Below, in pieces: positions 49,501-57,556 of a stretch of DNA of 64,000 nucleotides. Source of the DNA: Verrucomicrobiota bacterium. GTDB lineage: Bacteria; Verrucomicrobiota; Verrucomicrobiia; Limisphaerales; UBA11320. Within the stretch, counting starts at the first letter, position 1; each line of letters starts with the position of its first letter. The notes under the pieces were generated by a model that was not told where the DNA came from, did not search any database, and was given only the letters and a program-made list of their open reading frames with translations. Location: positions 1 to 64,000 of the forward strand of contig JACQFQ010000019.1 in the NCBI GenBank assembly GCA_016199985.1, read 5' to 3'. The position numbers were made by a program, and so were the translations under genes.

Positions 49501-52500
49501 GCTGCGTGAACGTGGCGTGCGGTTGAAGTTTGGCCTGCACCTGAATTCGTTCTGCCAATGCCTTCACCATCGTCTCGGTTCGGCTCAAGACTCCACAAAG
49601 TTCTTGGAGTTTCACAGTCCGTGGCTCTGCGGCGAGTAATGACAAAGGTGTGATGCCGGACAATTCCTGACGATTCTGCTCTACGAGTTGCGTCAGAACT
49701 TCAACCACCTTTACGCCGTTCCGCACGCTCTCGGCATCACGCATGGATGATTCCACAAACGAAGTTACCTCACTCATCTGCGTCGCCGATTTCAATTGTT
49801 GAATCCACGCGAGTGTTGGTTCAATCGTCTGCCATTTGGTTTCCATGCCACGAAATATCCCGCCCAAAAGAGTCCCAGCGGGCGAACTCTGGAAAGCAAT
49901 CCGCCGCCGCTCATGCGCCTCAAGCTCGTCGAGAATTGTGAGTGTGCCTTCATCCGTCGGAAACGGTGGGTTGAGAAAAGATCGCGTGTTCTTACGGGTC
50001 TTGTGGTAGCGCCCGGAGAACCAACGCCACCAGCAACCAGCGAGCGAACGCAACTCGCGCCTCTGGACAACAATTGATTCCACGTCCGGCAAATCTCGAA
50101 ACGCAACCCGATCAGTGTTTCGTTCCCGGAAAAGTTGGAGTTCTCGGCTCTCGGCGGTAGCCGTCGCAACAATGTCCGCGTTTGCCTGAAGGCAGAGGGC
50201 TTCGACGGGAAGTTCTGCGGGCGATTGCGGGCGATTCACCAAAAGCATAAACAGCGTCTTCGCCTGACGAATCTGGTCAAGATTCTCGGGAGGAAGCAGA
50301 GGCCACGGCTCAAAATGAGTCTTGAAAACATCCAGCGAAGATTGAACCGCCTTGCGCAATTTTTCAATTTTCTCCGCGAACTGCGCAACAGATTCCAGCG
50401 GCTCATTCTGAAGCCCAAGCTTTCGGATAATCTGGACTGCCTCGCGCTGCGTGTTGAGAAGACCGGCTTCGACAGTTTGACCAAGCTGTATTTCAGGAAA
50501 CCAGTCGCAAGCTTCGCGATAGCAACTTTGGTAAGACTGTATGACCGTGCTCAACGATTGGAGCGTCTCCGTGGGATTCGGATTGCCGATGAGCCGTGCG
50601 AGTATGTTGTCCGTGCCGTTCGCAGGGATTTGAAGCAGCGCCGTAGGAACATCCGCCAGAATCGCGAGGCTCTGGAAGTTGCCAAGTGTGAGGGCATCAC
50701 AGCCGAAAGCATCGGGGGGAAATCCAATCGGCGTCTTGCTGGCAATGTCTTGGTGTAACGCCACAAGATTCGCCAGCCCTTGTTCCAGTCCCGGCAGTTC
50801 GCAGAGTTGGACTTCGCCAAATGAATGCTGGCACAGACAACGGGCGGATGCGTCCAAATCAGTTGCGACTATGCCTTGTTGGAATCGTGCCGTGTCAGCG
50901 ACGCGGGATTTAAGACGCGCTACGCTGGCATGATAACGCGAGAGTCGTTGAGCCAAAGCGCGCGCCTCGTTTTGTCTAGCGGCGTCTTCAAGCACATGCA
51001 ACGCGAGCAGGAGTTTGCCGCCGCTTGGAACGGGCAAATCAGGGTTCGCGCGATGGTTCGCCAGCAACTCAACGTGCTTCCAAGTAATTTCAGCTTTTTC
51101 CGGCGACTGTTGCTCGGCACTCCAGAGCGCGTGAATGCCCGCTGGGTTCAAGTTCGCATATGCCGAAAGATCCTCTGCCCAACGCAAGATGTCGTTTAAC
51201 TCGTCAAGCGAAGTCTTGGCCGAAGAAAGGGAACAGCGAGGACTGACGACCGACACGACTGCATCGAGCGCATCCTTGGCGCGAGACGCAACGTAATTCC
51301 GATTGTCGTCGGTGATGCGGAGATGTCTTTGGGCTTTCGTCAACTGGCGGTAGAATTCTTCCAAGTCGCGTTCCAATCGAGCGACGGAAGTTGCGTTGTC
51401 CGGTGACTGCCAGAGAAATGCCAACAGGTTCGGCAGCACCTCTTTCAGAACCGTGAAGCGGCTCTTGGTGATTTGCGCCACAAGTTGTTCGGTCTTGGCA
51501 ACAGTGAGATTGTGAAAATCATCCGGCAGGAGCGTGAGTTCCTCTGCCAACGCCACTGCGGATTGCTCCTGCTGGCGGATGACAGCTTCGATTTGTTGCG
51601 TGTCCATCGGCCCGAGCTTTAGCGGCGTCCAGTGTGACCAAGTATTCCCAACTTCCGCCTTGAGACGATGCCACTGGTGGAGTGCTTGCTCCCGTTTCTC
51701 AAGCCAATCGGGTGGCGCTTCAACATCAAGAACCGAAACAACCAGAAGTTCATCATTCCATTCGCTGCCCCATGCTTCGCGGAGCATCAGGTGCAACGCC
51801 GTGGCTCTTTGAATCAGCGAACAAGCGCTCTGAGTGAAACCTGTGGGGTGTTCGCGCAATCGCGCCGCGTGATCGTTTAATTTCTTGGCCTGTGCTACGA
51901 CGGGGTTGTTGAAATTCCGCCGCCAATCCGGACTTTCGCGAAACCGCGCGCTCGTTGCTAGATGCTTGTGCATCTCCGTCACACGGGCTTTGTCACTGAA
52001 CAGGGGCAAGCAGAAGGGAGCAAGCTCCACTGTTTCCAAACGCCGCCGAACAACTTGAAGCGCCGGCAGTTTTTGAGCGACGAAAAGAACCCGTTTGCCC
52101 AGCGCCATTGCAACCGCAATCAGATTGGTGATCGTTTGCGATTTGCCCGAACCAGGTGGGCCTTGAACCACCATTGAGACGCCCTTTTGTCCCGCCAACA
52201 GAGCCGCATATTGAGTGCTGTCAGAATCCATCACTATCGGCAAGTCTTCCGTCTCTTGGTGGTTGGCAACCTCGTCATCACTCGGAATGCCCTCCTGCTG
52301 CGGCAATGGATCGCCGTTCAAAATTGCGCGGACAATCGGATGGTCGGTCGGGGCTTTTCCTTCCGGCCACTCGCCGGGATTTAAGTCCAGCCAAAGCCGA
52401 TAGCGAGCGAAGTTAAAGAAGCCGAGTGCAATTGTTGGAACAACTTTCCAATTCTTTTTCGTTCGCAAAGCCTTTCCGACACGAGAGAAGTAAGCGCTCG

Positions 52501-53266
52501 CGTCTTCATCTTCGTCGAGGTCGGGCAAATCAATCCCAAAGTCCTGTCGAAGTTTTTCAACAAGACATGGATTTCCTTGGGGTTGGTCAACGTCCATGCG
52601 AAGCAGGAATTCGCGCTGACCACCTTCCTCTGTCTTTTGTTCGTCGAGATTGACGTGAACCAAAACCAACGGGGCGTAAAGCGGCTCGCCAGCCCTCGGA
52701 TGTGGTTCGGCCTCGCACCATTCAAGAAATCCGATGGCGAGAAAGAGAGCGCTGTCACCCGTGGAATTTGCGAGCGTGTTTTGTTCGTTCCTTATTTTTG
52801 TGAGGCGTTTGCGGAACGCTTCGTCGGGGAGCAATGAAAGCAGTCCGCCCTTTTGGAGAAACTGCGATATGCCACGAATCGAGCTGTAAACATCTTCCCA
52901 TTGATCGTGGCCGATTGTAGCAAGCGAGAGACTCGCCCCCGCATTCGGGCTTTGTTCCGTGCTGCGATGCAAACGGAACTCCTGCAAAATTTGTGCTTGC
53001 TGGTCGCGAGTTAGGCCGACTACTTCAATACCCTTCTCCTGCTCGACGAGTTTTTCCCAGAGGGAATCAATATGACCTTTCAGCACTACATGCTTATGCG
53101 CTTTCAGGTCGTCTTTGTAATTGGGATTGCCAGGACGGAAATTCAACAGCCGGTTGCGAAGCGTGAGATCAAGTAAGCGCTGCCTTGACCGTCGGAGCTT
53201 TTCAGAAACATCTCCGGCGACCGAGTCTGTGCGAGCGGCCTGATTGTTCGGCAACTGCTTGCTCAT
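46529..53266 (-). CDS. Very large DUF4011/SF1 helicase-nuclease (MTES-type)
   Basis: 2,245 aa from the ATG at 53266; a TTG at 53308 is also open. It opens with DUF4011 features ('SRQRLLDLTLRNRLLNFRPG'). The SF1 helicase core is split by a long helical insert: Walker A 'VVQGPPGSGKSQTITNLI' near residue 369, Walker B 'LVIMDEASQINPEDAWG' near 1832, then 'GDQKQMPPSDFF' and motif VI 'RRFNVLITRAKWRMEIF'. The last about 100 residues are an MTES/Vsr-like nuclease ('FEIQVEAVL', 'VECDGKTYHSSRAARDRDRL'). This architecture belongs to predicted conflict proteins acting on nucleic acid. It sits inside the mobilisation module, flanked by direct repeats, and interrupts the relaxase-stb arrangement. Confidence 0.88.
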   Translation of the reverse strand: MSKQLPNNQAARTDSVAGDVSEKLRRSRQRLLDLTLRNRLLNFRPGNPNYKDDLKAHKHVVLKGHIDSLWEKLVEQEKGIEVVGLTRDQQAQILQEFRLHRSTEQSPNAGASLSLATIGHDQWEDVYSSIRGISQFLQKGGLLSLLPDEAFRKRLTKIRNEQNTLANSTGDSALFLAIGFLEWCEAEPHPRAGEPLYAPLVLVHVNLDEQKTEEGGQREFLLRMDVDQPQGNPCLVEKLRQDFGIDLPDLDEDEDASAYFSRVGKALRTKKNWKVVPTIALGFFNFARYRLWLDLNPGEWPEGKAPTDHPIVRAILNGDPLPQQEGIPSDDEVANHQETEDLPIVMDSDSTQYAALLAGQKGVSMVVQGPPGSGKSQTITNLIAVAMALGKRVLFVAQKLPALQVVRRRLETVELAPFCLPLFSDKARVTEMHKHLATSARFRESPDWRRNFNNPVVAQAKKLNDHAARLREHPTGFTQSACSLIQRATALHLMLREAWGSEWNDELLVVSVLDVEAPPDWLEKREQALHQWHRLKAEVGNTWSHWTPLKLGPMDTQQIEAVIRQQEQSAVALAEELTLLPDDFHNLTVAKTEQLVAQITKSRFTVLKEVLPNLLAFLWQSPDNATSVARLERDLEEFYRQLTKAQRHLRITDDNRNYVASRAKDALDAVVSVVSPRCSLSSAKTSLDELNDILRWAEDLSAYANLNPAGIHALWSAEQQSPEKAEITWKHVELLANHRANPDLPVPSGGKLLLALHVLEDAARQNEARALAQRLSRYHASVARLKSRVADTARFQQGIVATDLDASARCLCQHSFGEVQLCELPGLEQGLANLVALHQDIASKTPIGFPPDAFGCDALTLGNFQSLAILADVPTALLQIPANGTDNILARLIGNPNPTETLQSLSTVIQSYQSCYREACDWFPEIQLGQTVEAGLLNTQREAVQIIRKLGLQNEPLESVAQFAEKIEKLRKAVQSSLDVFKTHFEPWPLLPPENLDQIRQAKTLFMLLVNRPQSPAELPVEALCLQANADIVATATAESRELQLFRERNTDRVAFRDLPDVESIVVQRRELRSLAGCWWRWFSGRYHKTRKNTRSFLNPPFPTDEGTLTILDELEAHERRRIAFQSSPAGTLLGGIFRGMETKWQTIEPTLAWIQQLKSATQMSEVTSFVESSMRDAESVRNGVKVVEVLTQLVEQNRQELSGITPLSLLAAEPRTVKLQELCGVLSRTETMVKALAERIQVQAKLQPHATFTQLAGRIGQLEQLHQLALALRKHSDIADPVVAASLNVEALGEDVAWLSELNKRNIAPALVAAIIGRKLEVEKHLPLIHATQIFGQQVTRLKEDFLNQEIPAWISSDVSGAEFESKLTMLNRATAASRTQALEWTFDNHLNILEIRESLDDAHEIESATKAFVPWREILHEEPSLFSSEQISTTLDWLDAVRQHGASGVLLHWILTDETDNRLHWWQELVSRAKDLRGRVRKLQDSFALPLHDTQSPIPLVAWSSQIADRSAKTTSALEVVESHSQSSDFTVHDLAQATAGLHRAIELEAALQNWREHLGVDATRLEVARIQNHRQWAAVARGLSPAMGNWLAATDTTSRCETLLGIEPKLAALKKAIKQTHDALEFFGRVSGYGPFGIVSLNGTPREVKQHCCDFTAKIPLLPNYAAFLREQEVAKKLGLTNLVKHAENAKISTDVLIDTFRGAVAYQQAKAVWESDDELRYFQSNEHERLRQKFQDDDEKQLKTNRRFIKTRIGNGDVTEGWKGKTAGEHTEYALLQHEMGKQRRHLPIRKLVHRAGRAMQDLCPCWMMTPLAVAQFLAPGAISFDLVIMDEASQINPEDAWGAIARGGQLVVVGDQKQMPPSDFFTSALEEDESPEEEEEIDGGKSESILDASVAALLSCPLLWHYRSRQETLIAPANSFSYDNRLILFPHPHRSHPELGIRYTHIANATTTTGKVINALEAEAVANRVRELVLREYAKPPKDRLTIGVVTMNMYQQECVMDLLEKMRQDDRRFDIAMTAFASEQNEEPLFVRNLENIQGDERDIMILSCTYGPHTPGGTPTQRFGPLNREGGERRFNVLITRAKWRMEIFSSIRSDQILVDGRRQGVRDFHLFLKYAESGVLADRGEATGKQSDSPFEIQVEAVLCRAGFLIERQVGVAGYFIDLGVKHPHHTGLFALGVECDGKTYHSSRAARDRDRLREKVLMERGWKLHRIWSTDWFVNPQQAKKKLIEAVNAACR

Positions 53267-53400
53267 GGCTTTTTGTTTGGAGCGACTGAATTTTGATGAG
53301 AATACCAATTCGCTGGCATTTGGAAAGGAGTGGTTTTGAACCCTGTTCCGCTTCGCCCACGGATATTTTTGAGATGTTCATGCGCCATGTCTGATTAGAT

Positions 53401-53426
53401 CGCGGACGCAGCACGGACTGTCCGCG
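53401..53426. other. Inverted repeat CGCGGAC/GTCCGCG next to the right 31-bp repeat
   Basis: Arms of 7 bp are separated by 12 bp. The right arm is also the start of the 31-bp repeat and matches the motif of the array at 54,059-54,404. It is a possible regulatory or oriT-linked site. Confidence 0.5.
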
Positions 53427-53450
53427 TATTTTGTGTAGCTGATACATCTT
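53420..53450. repeat. 31-bp direct repeat, right copy
   Basis: This partners 46418-46448 (25/31 identical). It begins with GTCCGCG, and its TGTA...GATACA palindrome is partly decayed. It lies directly upstream of the rightward small gene at 53482. Confidence 0.75.
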
Positions 53451-53481
53451 CGCACTGACGGTTTCTGGTGAACTGCCAGGC

Positions 53482-53760
53482 ATGAGCACAACCGTGACTC
53501 CGAAGCCGGGCAGTCAACTCTGGGGCATTTACCACACCGACCGGGAACACGCCCGCGAGTTGGGTGATCCACTTCGCACGACCATTGAAGCGCCAACGAA
53601 AATCGCCGCTGAAGAAGCGGCGGCCAAACTCGGCTTTGGCAATCCGTGGGCACACCCGATTGCGCCGGAAGTTGTCAGGCTGACACGGTTCGTCCTCAAA
53701 AAATATTCGGGCCATCGGCACGAACTCGCACACAAACCATCACGCGGCATTCGTATCTGA
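53482..53760 (+). CDS. Small unrecognised protein
   Basis: 92 aa. The sequence ('LWGIYHTDREHARELGDP', 'KIAAEEAAAKLGFGNPWAHP') is compact and soluble and is not recognised. It is the first of a rightward group with the stb-like operon and is preceded by the 31-bp repeat. The next gene starts 3 bp after its stop. Confidence 0.6.
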   Translation: MSTTVTPKPGSQLWGIYHTDREHARELGDPLRTTIEAPTKIAAEEAAAKLGFGNPWAHPIAPEVVRLTRFVLKKYSGHRHELAHKPSRGIRI

Positions 53761-53762
53761 TT

Positions 53763-54017
53763 ATGCAAACACCCACCACCGCTCAATTACGCACCGCCAT
53801 CGAAGTGCTGAACAAACTTGGCGAACGTCTCAATACCCACGCCGAACATTCCGTGATGCAACTCGCGGAATCACCACTTGGCGCTCACTACGCCGGGCGC
53901 ATCGAAGTGGGGACGATTGAACAAACCACCCGCATCGAGTCCGTTGCCACTCAGTTGAAGAACTGGCGCGACGAGTTATTGGAGCAAAGGAGGCAGTGTG
54001 TTTCTCATCATGTTTAA
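53763..54017 (+). CDS. Small unrecognised helical protein
   Basis: 84 aa from the ATG at 53763, two bases after the stop of the previous gene. It is helical ('QLRTAIEVLNKLGERLNTHA', 'QLKNWRDELLEQRRQ'). No known family. It ends just before the motif array. Confidence 0.55.
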   Translation: MQTPTTAQLRTAIEVLNKLGERLNTHAEHSVMQLAESPLGAHYAGRIEVGTIEQTTRIESVATQLKNWRDELLEQRRQCVSHHV

Positions 54018-54058
54018 GACAGGGCACGCTTTACCCCTTGCTGGCGCAAGGCTTCTGC

Positions 54059-54404
54059 GTCCGCGAAGCAGTCGCGGTGAACACGCGGAACATCCGCGCA
54101 AAGTGAGCAGTGTATGGCCGCAAACGCGGCAAATCCGCGACCGCAATTCGGTCGAGGAAAGGACGTGTCCGCGAACTGTCCACGTCCACGGCCAATCCGT
54201 GTCCGCGTTCAGTCCACGCAAACTGCCGCGTCCGCAAACAGTCCGCGTTCTCGGCAACGCAGCGGCTTCGACAGTCCGCGAACCGGCAGCGGTCACGGGC
54301 TTAAATTGTCCGCAGACAGTCCGCAGCCGCGAACTGTCCACGTCCGCGAACTCGCAATGTCCGAGGACTGTCCGCGAACCTCGACTGGCAAAGAACTGTC
54401 CGAA
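54059..54404. repeat. Array of about 16 GTCCRCG-type motifs (centromere- or operator-like)
   Basis: GTCC-type motifs begin at 54059, 54167, 54178, 54184, 54201, 54212, 54230, 54241, 54274, 54308, 54319, 54336, 54342, 54359, 54370 and 54398; many read GTCCGCGAAC. Several neighbours are exactly 11 bp apart, one helical turn. The array lies just before the StbA-like gene, as stabilisation repeats do in R388-type plasmids. Confidence 0.75.
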
Positions 54405-54472
54405 CCATCGCATCGCGGTGTCCATCTTGCCGCCGACCAATTTCCCGGTTCACATCCAAACCATTACAGCCT

Positions 54473-54874
54473 ATGACCGCATTTGACCCAGCAGCAGTCC
54501 GGCAGGCGGTCGCGGAATTTACGCCGCTCCGTCCGCAGAAGTTCCAAGACTTGCTTCCGGCGAAGGATGTCATCGCTGAATTGAGACAACGGCGGGCGTC
54601 GTATCGCGCCATCGCTGAACTGCTCACGCAACATTGCCTGCCGACGAGCAAGACAGCCATCGCCACCTTCTGTCATCAAGTGCTCGCGGAAATTGTTCGC
54701 CCGCGCAGACGGCCAGGACGCAAACGCCAGCCTTCACCCGCCGAGCCGAATGGCCGAGCGCCTTCACCGTCGCCAGAGCCGCCGGCGGATTCCAGCGGCG
54801 GCGAAACTCCGCAAACCCGCAGCCGCGGCCCGCGCATCGCCCAGGTGCGGATGCTCAAACCTGAAAGCACATGA
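54473..54874 (+). CDS. StbA-like DNA-binding/stabilisation protein
   Basis: 133 aa. The N-terminal half has a helix-turn-helix-like region ('IAELRQRRASYRAIAELL', 'TSKTAIATFCHQVLAEIV'), followed by a basic, proline-rich tail. Position and partners (array upstream, ParA-like gene overlapping by 4 bp, small membrane protein, coupling protein) match StbA of R388-type plasmids, which binds repeats next to oriT. The sequence link itself is weak, so this is mainly a positional assignment. Confidence 0.55.
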   Translation: MTAFDPAAVRQAVAEFTPLRPQKFQDLLPAKDVIAELRQRRASYRAIAELLTQHCLPTSKTAIATFCHQVLAEIVRPRRRPGRKRQPSPAEPNGRAPSPSPEPPADSSGGETPQTRSRGPRIAQVRMLKPEST

Positions 54875-55563
54875 AACGTCTCGACCTCATCCTCAACGGC
54901 AAAGGCGGCGTCGGCAAAAGCTTCTTCGCCGTCAACTTCGTGCAGTTCCTCAAAGATAGGGGCATCGCGCACACCGCGATTGATAGCGACAACGAGAACT
55001 CGACGTTGAAGCGGTTTCACCCTGACACGCGATTTCTGGATTTGAATAACCGGCGCGAACTCGACGGCATCTTCGCCGCGCTGGAAAAGGCAAACCTCGT
55101 CGTCATGGATTGCCGGGCCGCGTCCACAGACTTGTTTATTGATTACTTCGCAGAAATTGACCTGCCAGCCGTGTTGTCAGCGATGGGTGCCGCGCTCACG
55201 CTCGTCATGCCAGTGAACCACGAATCGGACAGCGTGGATCAAATCCAACGCCTCGCCGACCAGTTTGGAAAGAAGTGCAACTACGTTGTGGTTCGCAACG
55301 CCGCGCACAGCGAGAGCTTCGCGTTGTTCGAGTCGTCCGAAGTGCGGGCGCAACTCAAAGACAAACTCGGCGGACGAGAAATCACCATGACTCGGATGCA
55401 GGATTGGCTGGTTGAATCACTCAACGCGGAAAACCTAACTATCACGGCGGCAACCAAGCATCCGGCTTTCAGCCTGCTCGACCGGCAACGGCTTCAAACA
55501 TGGCAGCGGAAACTCTACGCCGAGATCGAAGCCGCCACCGACTTGCTTTTGCCCGTGAAGTAA
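54871..55563 (+). CDS. ParA-like ATPase (StbB/TraL-like)
   Basis: 230 aa. The deviant Walker A 'NGKGGVGKSFFAVNFVQFL' is at residues 8-26, with 'VVMDCRAASTDLF' as the Walker B region and 'LVMPVNHESDSVDQIQRL' further on. It starts in an ATGA overlap with the StbA-like gene. ParA-type ATPases of this kind support plasmid segregation or DNA delivery. The neighbours suggest an StbB/TraL-like role in a mobilisation module. Confidence 0.8.
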   Translation: MKRLDLILNGKGGVGKSFFAVNFVQFLKDRGIAHTAIDSDNENSTLKRFHPDTRFLDLNNRRELDGIFAALEKANLVVMDCRAASTDLFIDYFAEIDLPAVLSAMGAALTLVMPVNHESDSVDQIQRLADQFGKKCNYVVVRNAAHSESFALFESSEVRAQLKDKLGGREITMTRMQDWLVESLNAENLTITAATKHPAFSLLDRQRLQTWQRKLYAEIEAATDLLLPVK

Positions 55564-55567
55564 TCCC

Positions 55568-55930
55568 ATGCCGAACAACGAACAGAACGACTTCGACGAG
55601 GAGTTCGCCAAGGCCGTTGCCGAGTGGCGCGATAAACATCGGCTGCGAGAAGACGACGCGGCGCTACTCCTTGTCGAATTGTTCCGAATCCACCAGCGGC
55701 ATTGGGATGAACTTCGCCGCCGTGAAATCCCATCCTTTGAGCAGTTCCGCGCGGACATCGCGAAACTCGTCGGCGCGGCGCAGACATTTCAACAACAGTC
55801 AGCCGCGTTGCTGGAAGTGCTACGAAGCCAGCCACCCGCTCACCGTGCCGCGAGAATCACCCGCGCTGCCGCGATCTTCGCCGCACTCGCCGCATTGTTG
55901 GCTGGCTATTTGATCGGGAGGGCGTGGTGA
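55568..55930 (+). CDS. Small membrane protein (StbC-like position)
   Basis: 120 aa. It is charged and helical over residues 1-90 and ends with one transmembrane helix ('AAIFAALAALLAGYLIGRAW'), the layout of StbC and similar helper proteins. It starts 5 bp after the ParA-like gene and overlaps the coupling-protein start by 7 bp. Function is inferred from position. Confidence 0.55.
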   Translation: MPNNEQNDFDEEFAKAVAEWRDKHRLREDDAALLLVELFRIHQRHWDELRRREIPSFEQFRADIAKLVGAAQTFQQQSAALLEVLRSQPPAHRAARITRAAAIFAALAALLAGYLIGRAW

Positions 55931-57408
55931 CGAAACTTTTTTTCTTGCCCGTTGGCCCAATCACTTTTCCGGCGGACTTGCTGATGTCGAAGCATTTTCG
56001 GCCAGTCATCCTCGGCTTCGGAATTCTATTGGTGATTATGGCGGTGCGACTCTTGTTAGCTTCACCACGCAAAAACCATGTTGCGAAGCTCGGCGGTTTG
56101 AGATGGAAACGAAACCAGTTTTGTCGCGGCTGGCTCATCACCGGCGACACTGGTTCAGGCAAAACCAGTTCCGGTATCAATCAGCTTGTGCATCAAGTTT
56201 TCCAGAACGAGCCGACCTGGGGCGGTCTGTGCATTGACGAAAAGGGCGTCTATTGGGAAACCCTCTCGGCGATGGCGCGGCACTACGGCCGCGAGCACGA
56301 CCTCATCCGCCTTCAAATCCGCCCGAACGACACCGACGCGCAGTGGACGCCGCCGAATCGCTACAACTTGACCGGCGACCGCAGCATCCCGTTCACGACC
56401 TACGCCAAATTCATCGTGGACACTGCCACAAGTCTCGGCCAGGGCGGGGACAAGGGCTTTTTCAAAAGCCAGGCGCAGACTCACATCGCCCACGCACTCG
56501 AAATGTTGTTTGAGTTGAATCGCCCCGTCACGCTGATTGGCGCTTACGAGTTGCTCTCCGACCGTGAACTTCTGGAAGAAGAAATGGAAAACCTTGAGAG
56601 TCTGCTCGAAACCCCGCGCCGCGCCGCCGTCTATGCACACTTTGGAAACCGTTTCCTCACGCAGCCTGATGAGCAACTTGGAGGCGTGCGCGAAACCATC
56701 AGCAACTACCTGCAATACTTTCTGACGCCCGAAGTCGCCGAGGTGTTTTGCACCGGCGAAAGCACGTTCGACTTCGGCGCGATTGACCAGGGCAAAATCA
56801 TCCTCACGACCATGCCGCAGAAATTCCAGACCGAGCGCCGGTATGTGAACACGATGCTCAAGCTGCTTTACTACAATCACGCTCTGCGCCGCTTCGATAA
56901 AGCCAAGGCTGACCGCGCGCAAAACAATTTGCTCATCCTTTGGGCCGACGAAGCGCAGCGATTCATGACGGCCAGCGAAGACGGCACGAGCGATTACAAC
57001 TGCGTGGACGTGATCCGTGAGGCTGGCGCAACAGTTGTCGCCGCCGCGCAAAGCACAACTTCACTCGTGCCACCGTTGGGCAACGACAAGGCGAAGGTGC
57101 TGACTCTGAATCTCCGCAATCGCCTCATCTTCCGCTCCGCCGATGAAGCCGATGCCATTCAAGCCGCCGACTTCATCGGCAAGAAGCGCGTTGTGAAACG
57201 CTCATGGGGATTCAGCGCCGGCAAACGCAACGTGAACTATTCCGAAACCGAGGAACACAAAATCAAACCGCACAAGCTCCGCAATCTCCGCGACCACGAA
57301 TGCGTCCTCGTCCACTGCGAGCGAGGCTTTCGGCGCGTGACCCTACCTCCGCTTGAATCAGATGGTGCGGTCGCGAAGTGGTTTCCTTGGTTGCGGCGTC
57401 TATTCTGA
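55924..57408 (+). CDS. Type IV coupling protein (VirD4/TrwB-like)
   Basis: 494 aa from a GTG (a second GTG follows at 55927). An N-terminal hydrophobic region (residues 3-48) anchors it in the inner membrane. The motor has Walker A 'TGDTGSGKTSSGINQL' near residue 73 and Walker B 'LLILWADEAQRFM' near 338, plus 'EAGATVVAAAQSTTSLVPPL'. Coupling proteins hand relaxosome DNA to a secretion channel; no mating-pair genes are in view. A second, decayed copy of its 3' end lies at 61807-61927. Confidence 0.9.
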   Translation: MVTKLFFLPVGPITFPADLLMSKHFRPVILGFGILLVIMAVRLLLASPRKNHVAKLGGLRWKRNQFCRGWLITGDTGSGKTSSGINQLVHQVFQNEPTWGGLCIDEKGVYWETLSAMARHYGREHDLIRLQIRPNDTDAQWTPPNRYNLTGDRSIPFTTYAKFIVDTATSLGQGGDKGFFKSQAQTHIAHALEMLFELNRPVTLIGAYELLSDRELLEEEMENLESLLETPRRAAVYAHFGNRFLTQPDEQLGGVRETISNYLQYFLTPEVAEVFCTGESTFDFGAIDQGKIILTTMPQKFQTERRYVNTMLKLLYYNHALRRFDKAKADRAQNNLLILWADEAQRFMTASEDGTSDYNCVDVIREAGATVVAAAQSTTSLVPPLGNDKAKVLTLNLRNRLIFRSADEADAIQAADFIGKKRVVKRSWGFSAGKRNVNYSETEEHKIKPHKLRNLRDHECVLVHCERGFRRVTLPPLESDGAVAKWFPWLRRLF

Positions 57409-57556
57409 AACGGTTGCGCTCGCACCCGTAGCGCTCCGCCCGCAAAGCGTTGTCGGAGTGTTGCCAACCTGATACACTTTTCACAAAGACAGCTTACAAA
57501 ATGGCTACAAAAGTCGATTCCTCCTTCGGCGTGCCCCCAAAAAGCGGAGGCATTGC

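Noticed and set aside
54059..54404. CRISPR-like array
   Set aside because: The repeated unit is only 7-10 bp, its spacing is 6-35 bp and irregular, and there are no cas genes. It fits a protein-binding array better.
53998..54486. Coding sequence across the motif array
   Set aside because: Several frames on both strands are open only because the array is GC-rich; the translations are low-complexity and follow the DNA repeat.
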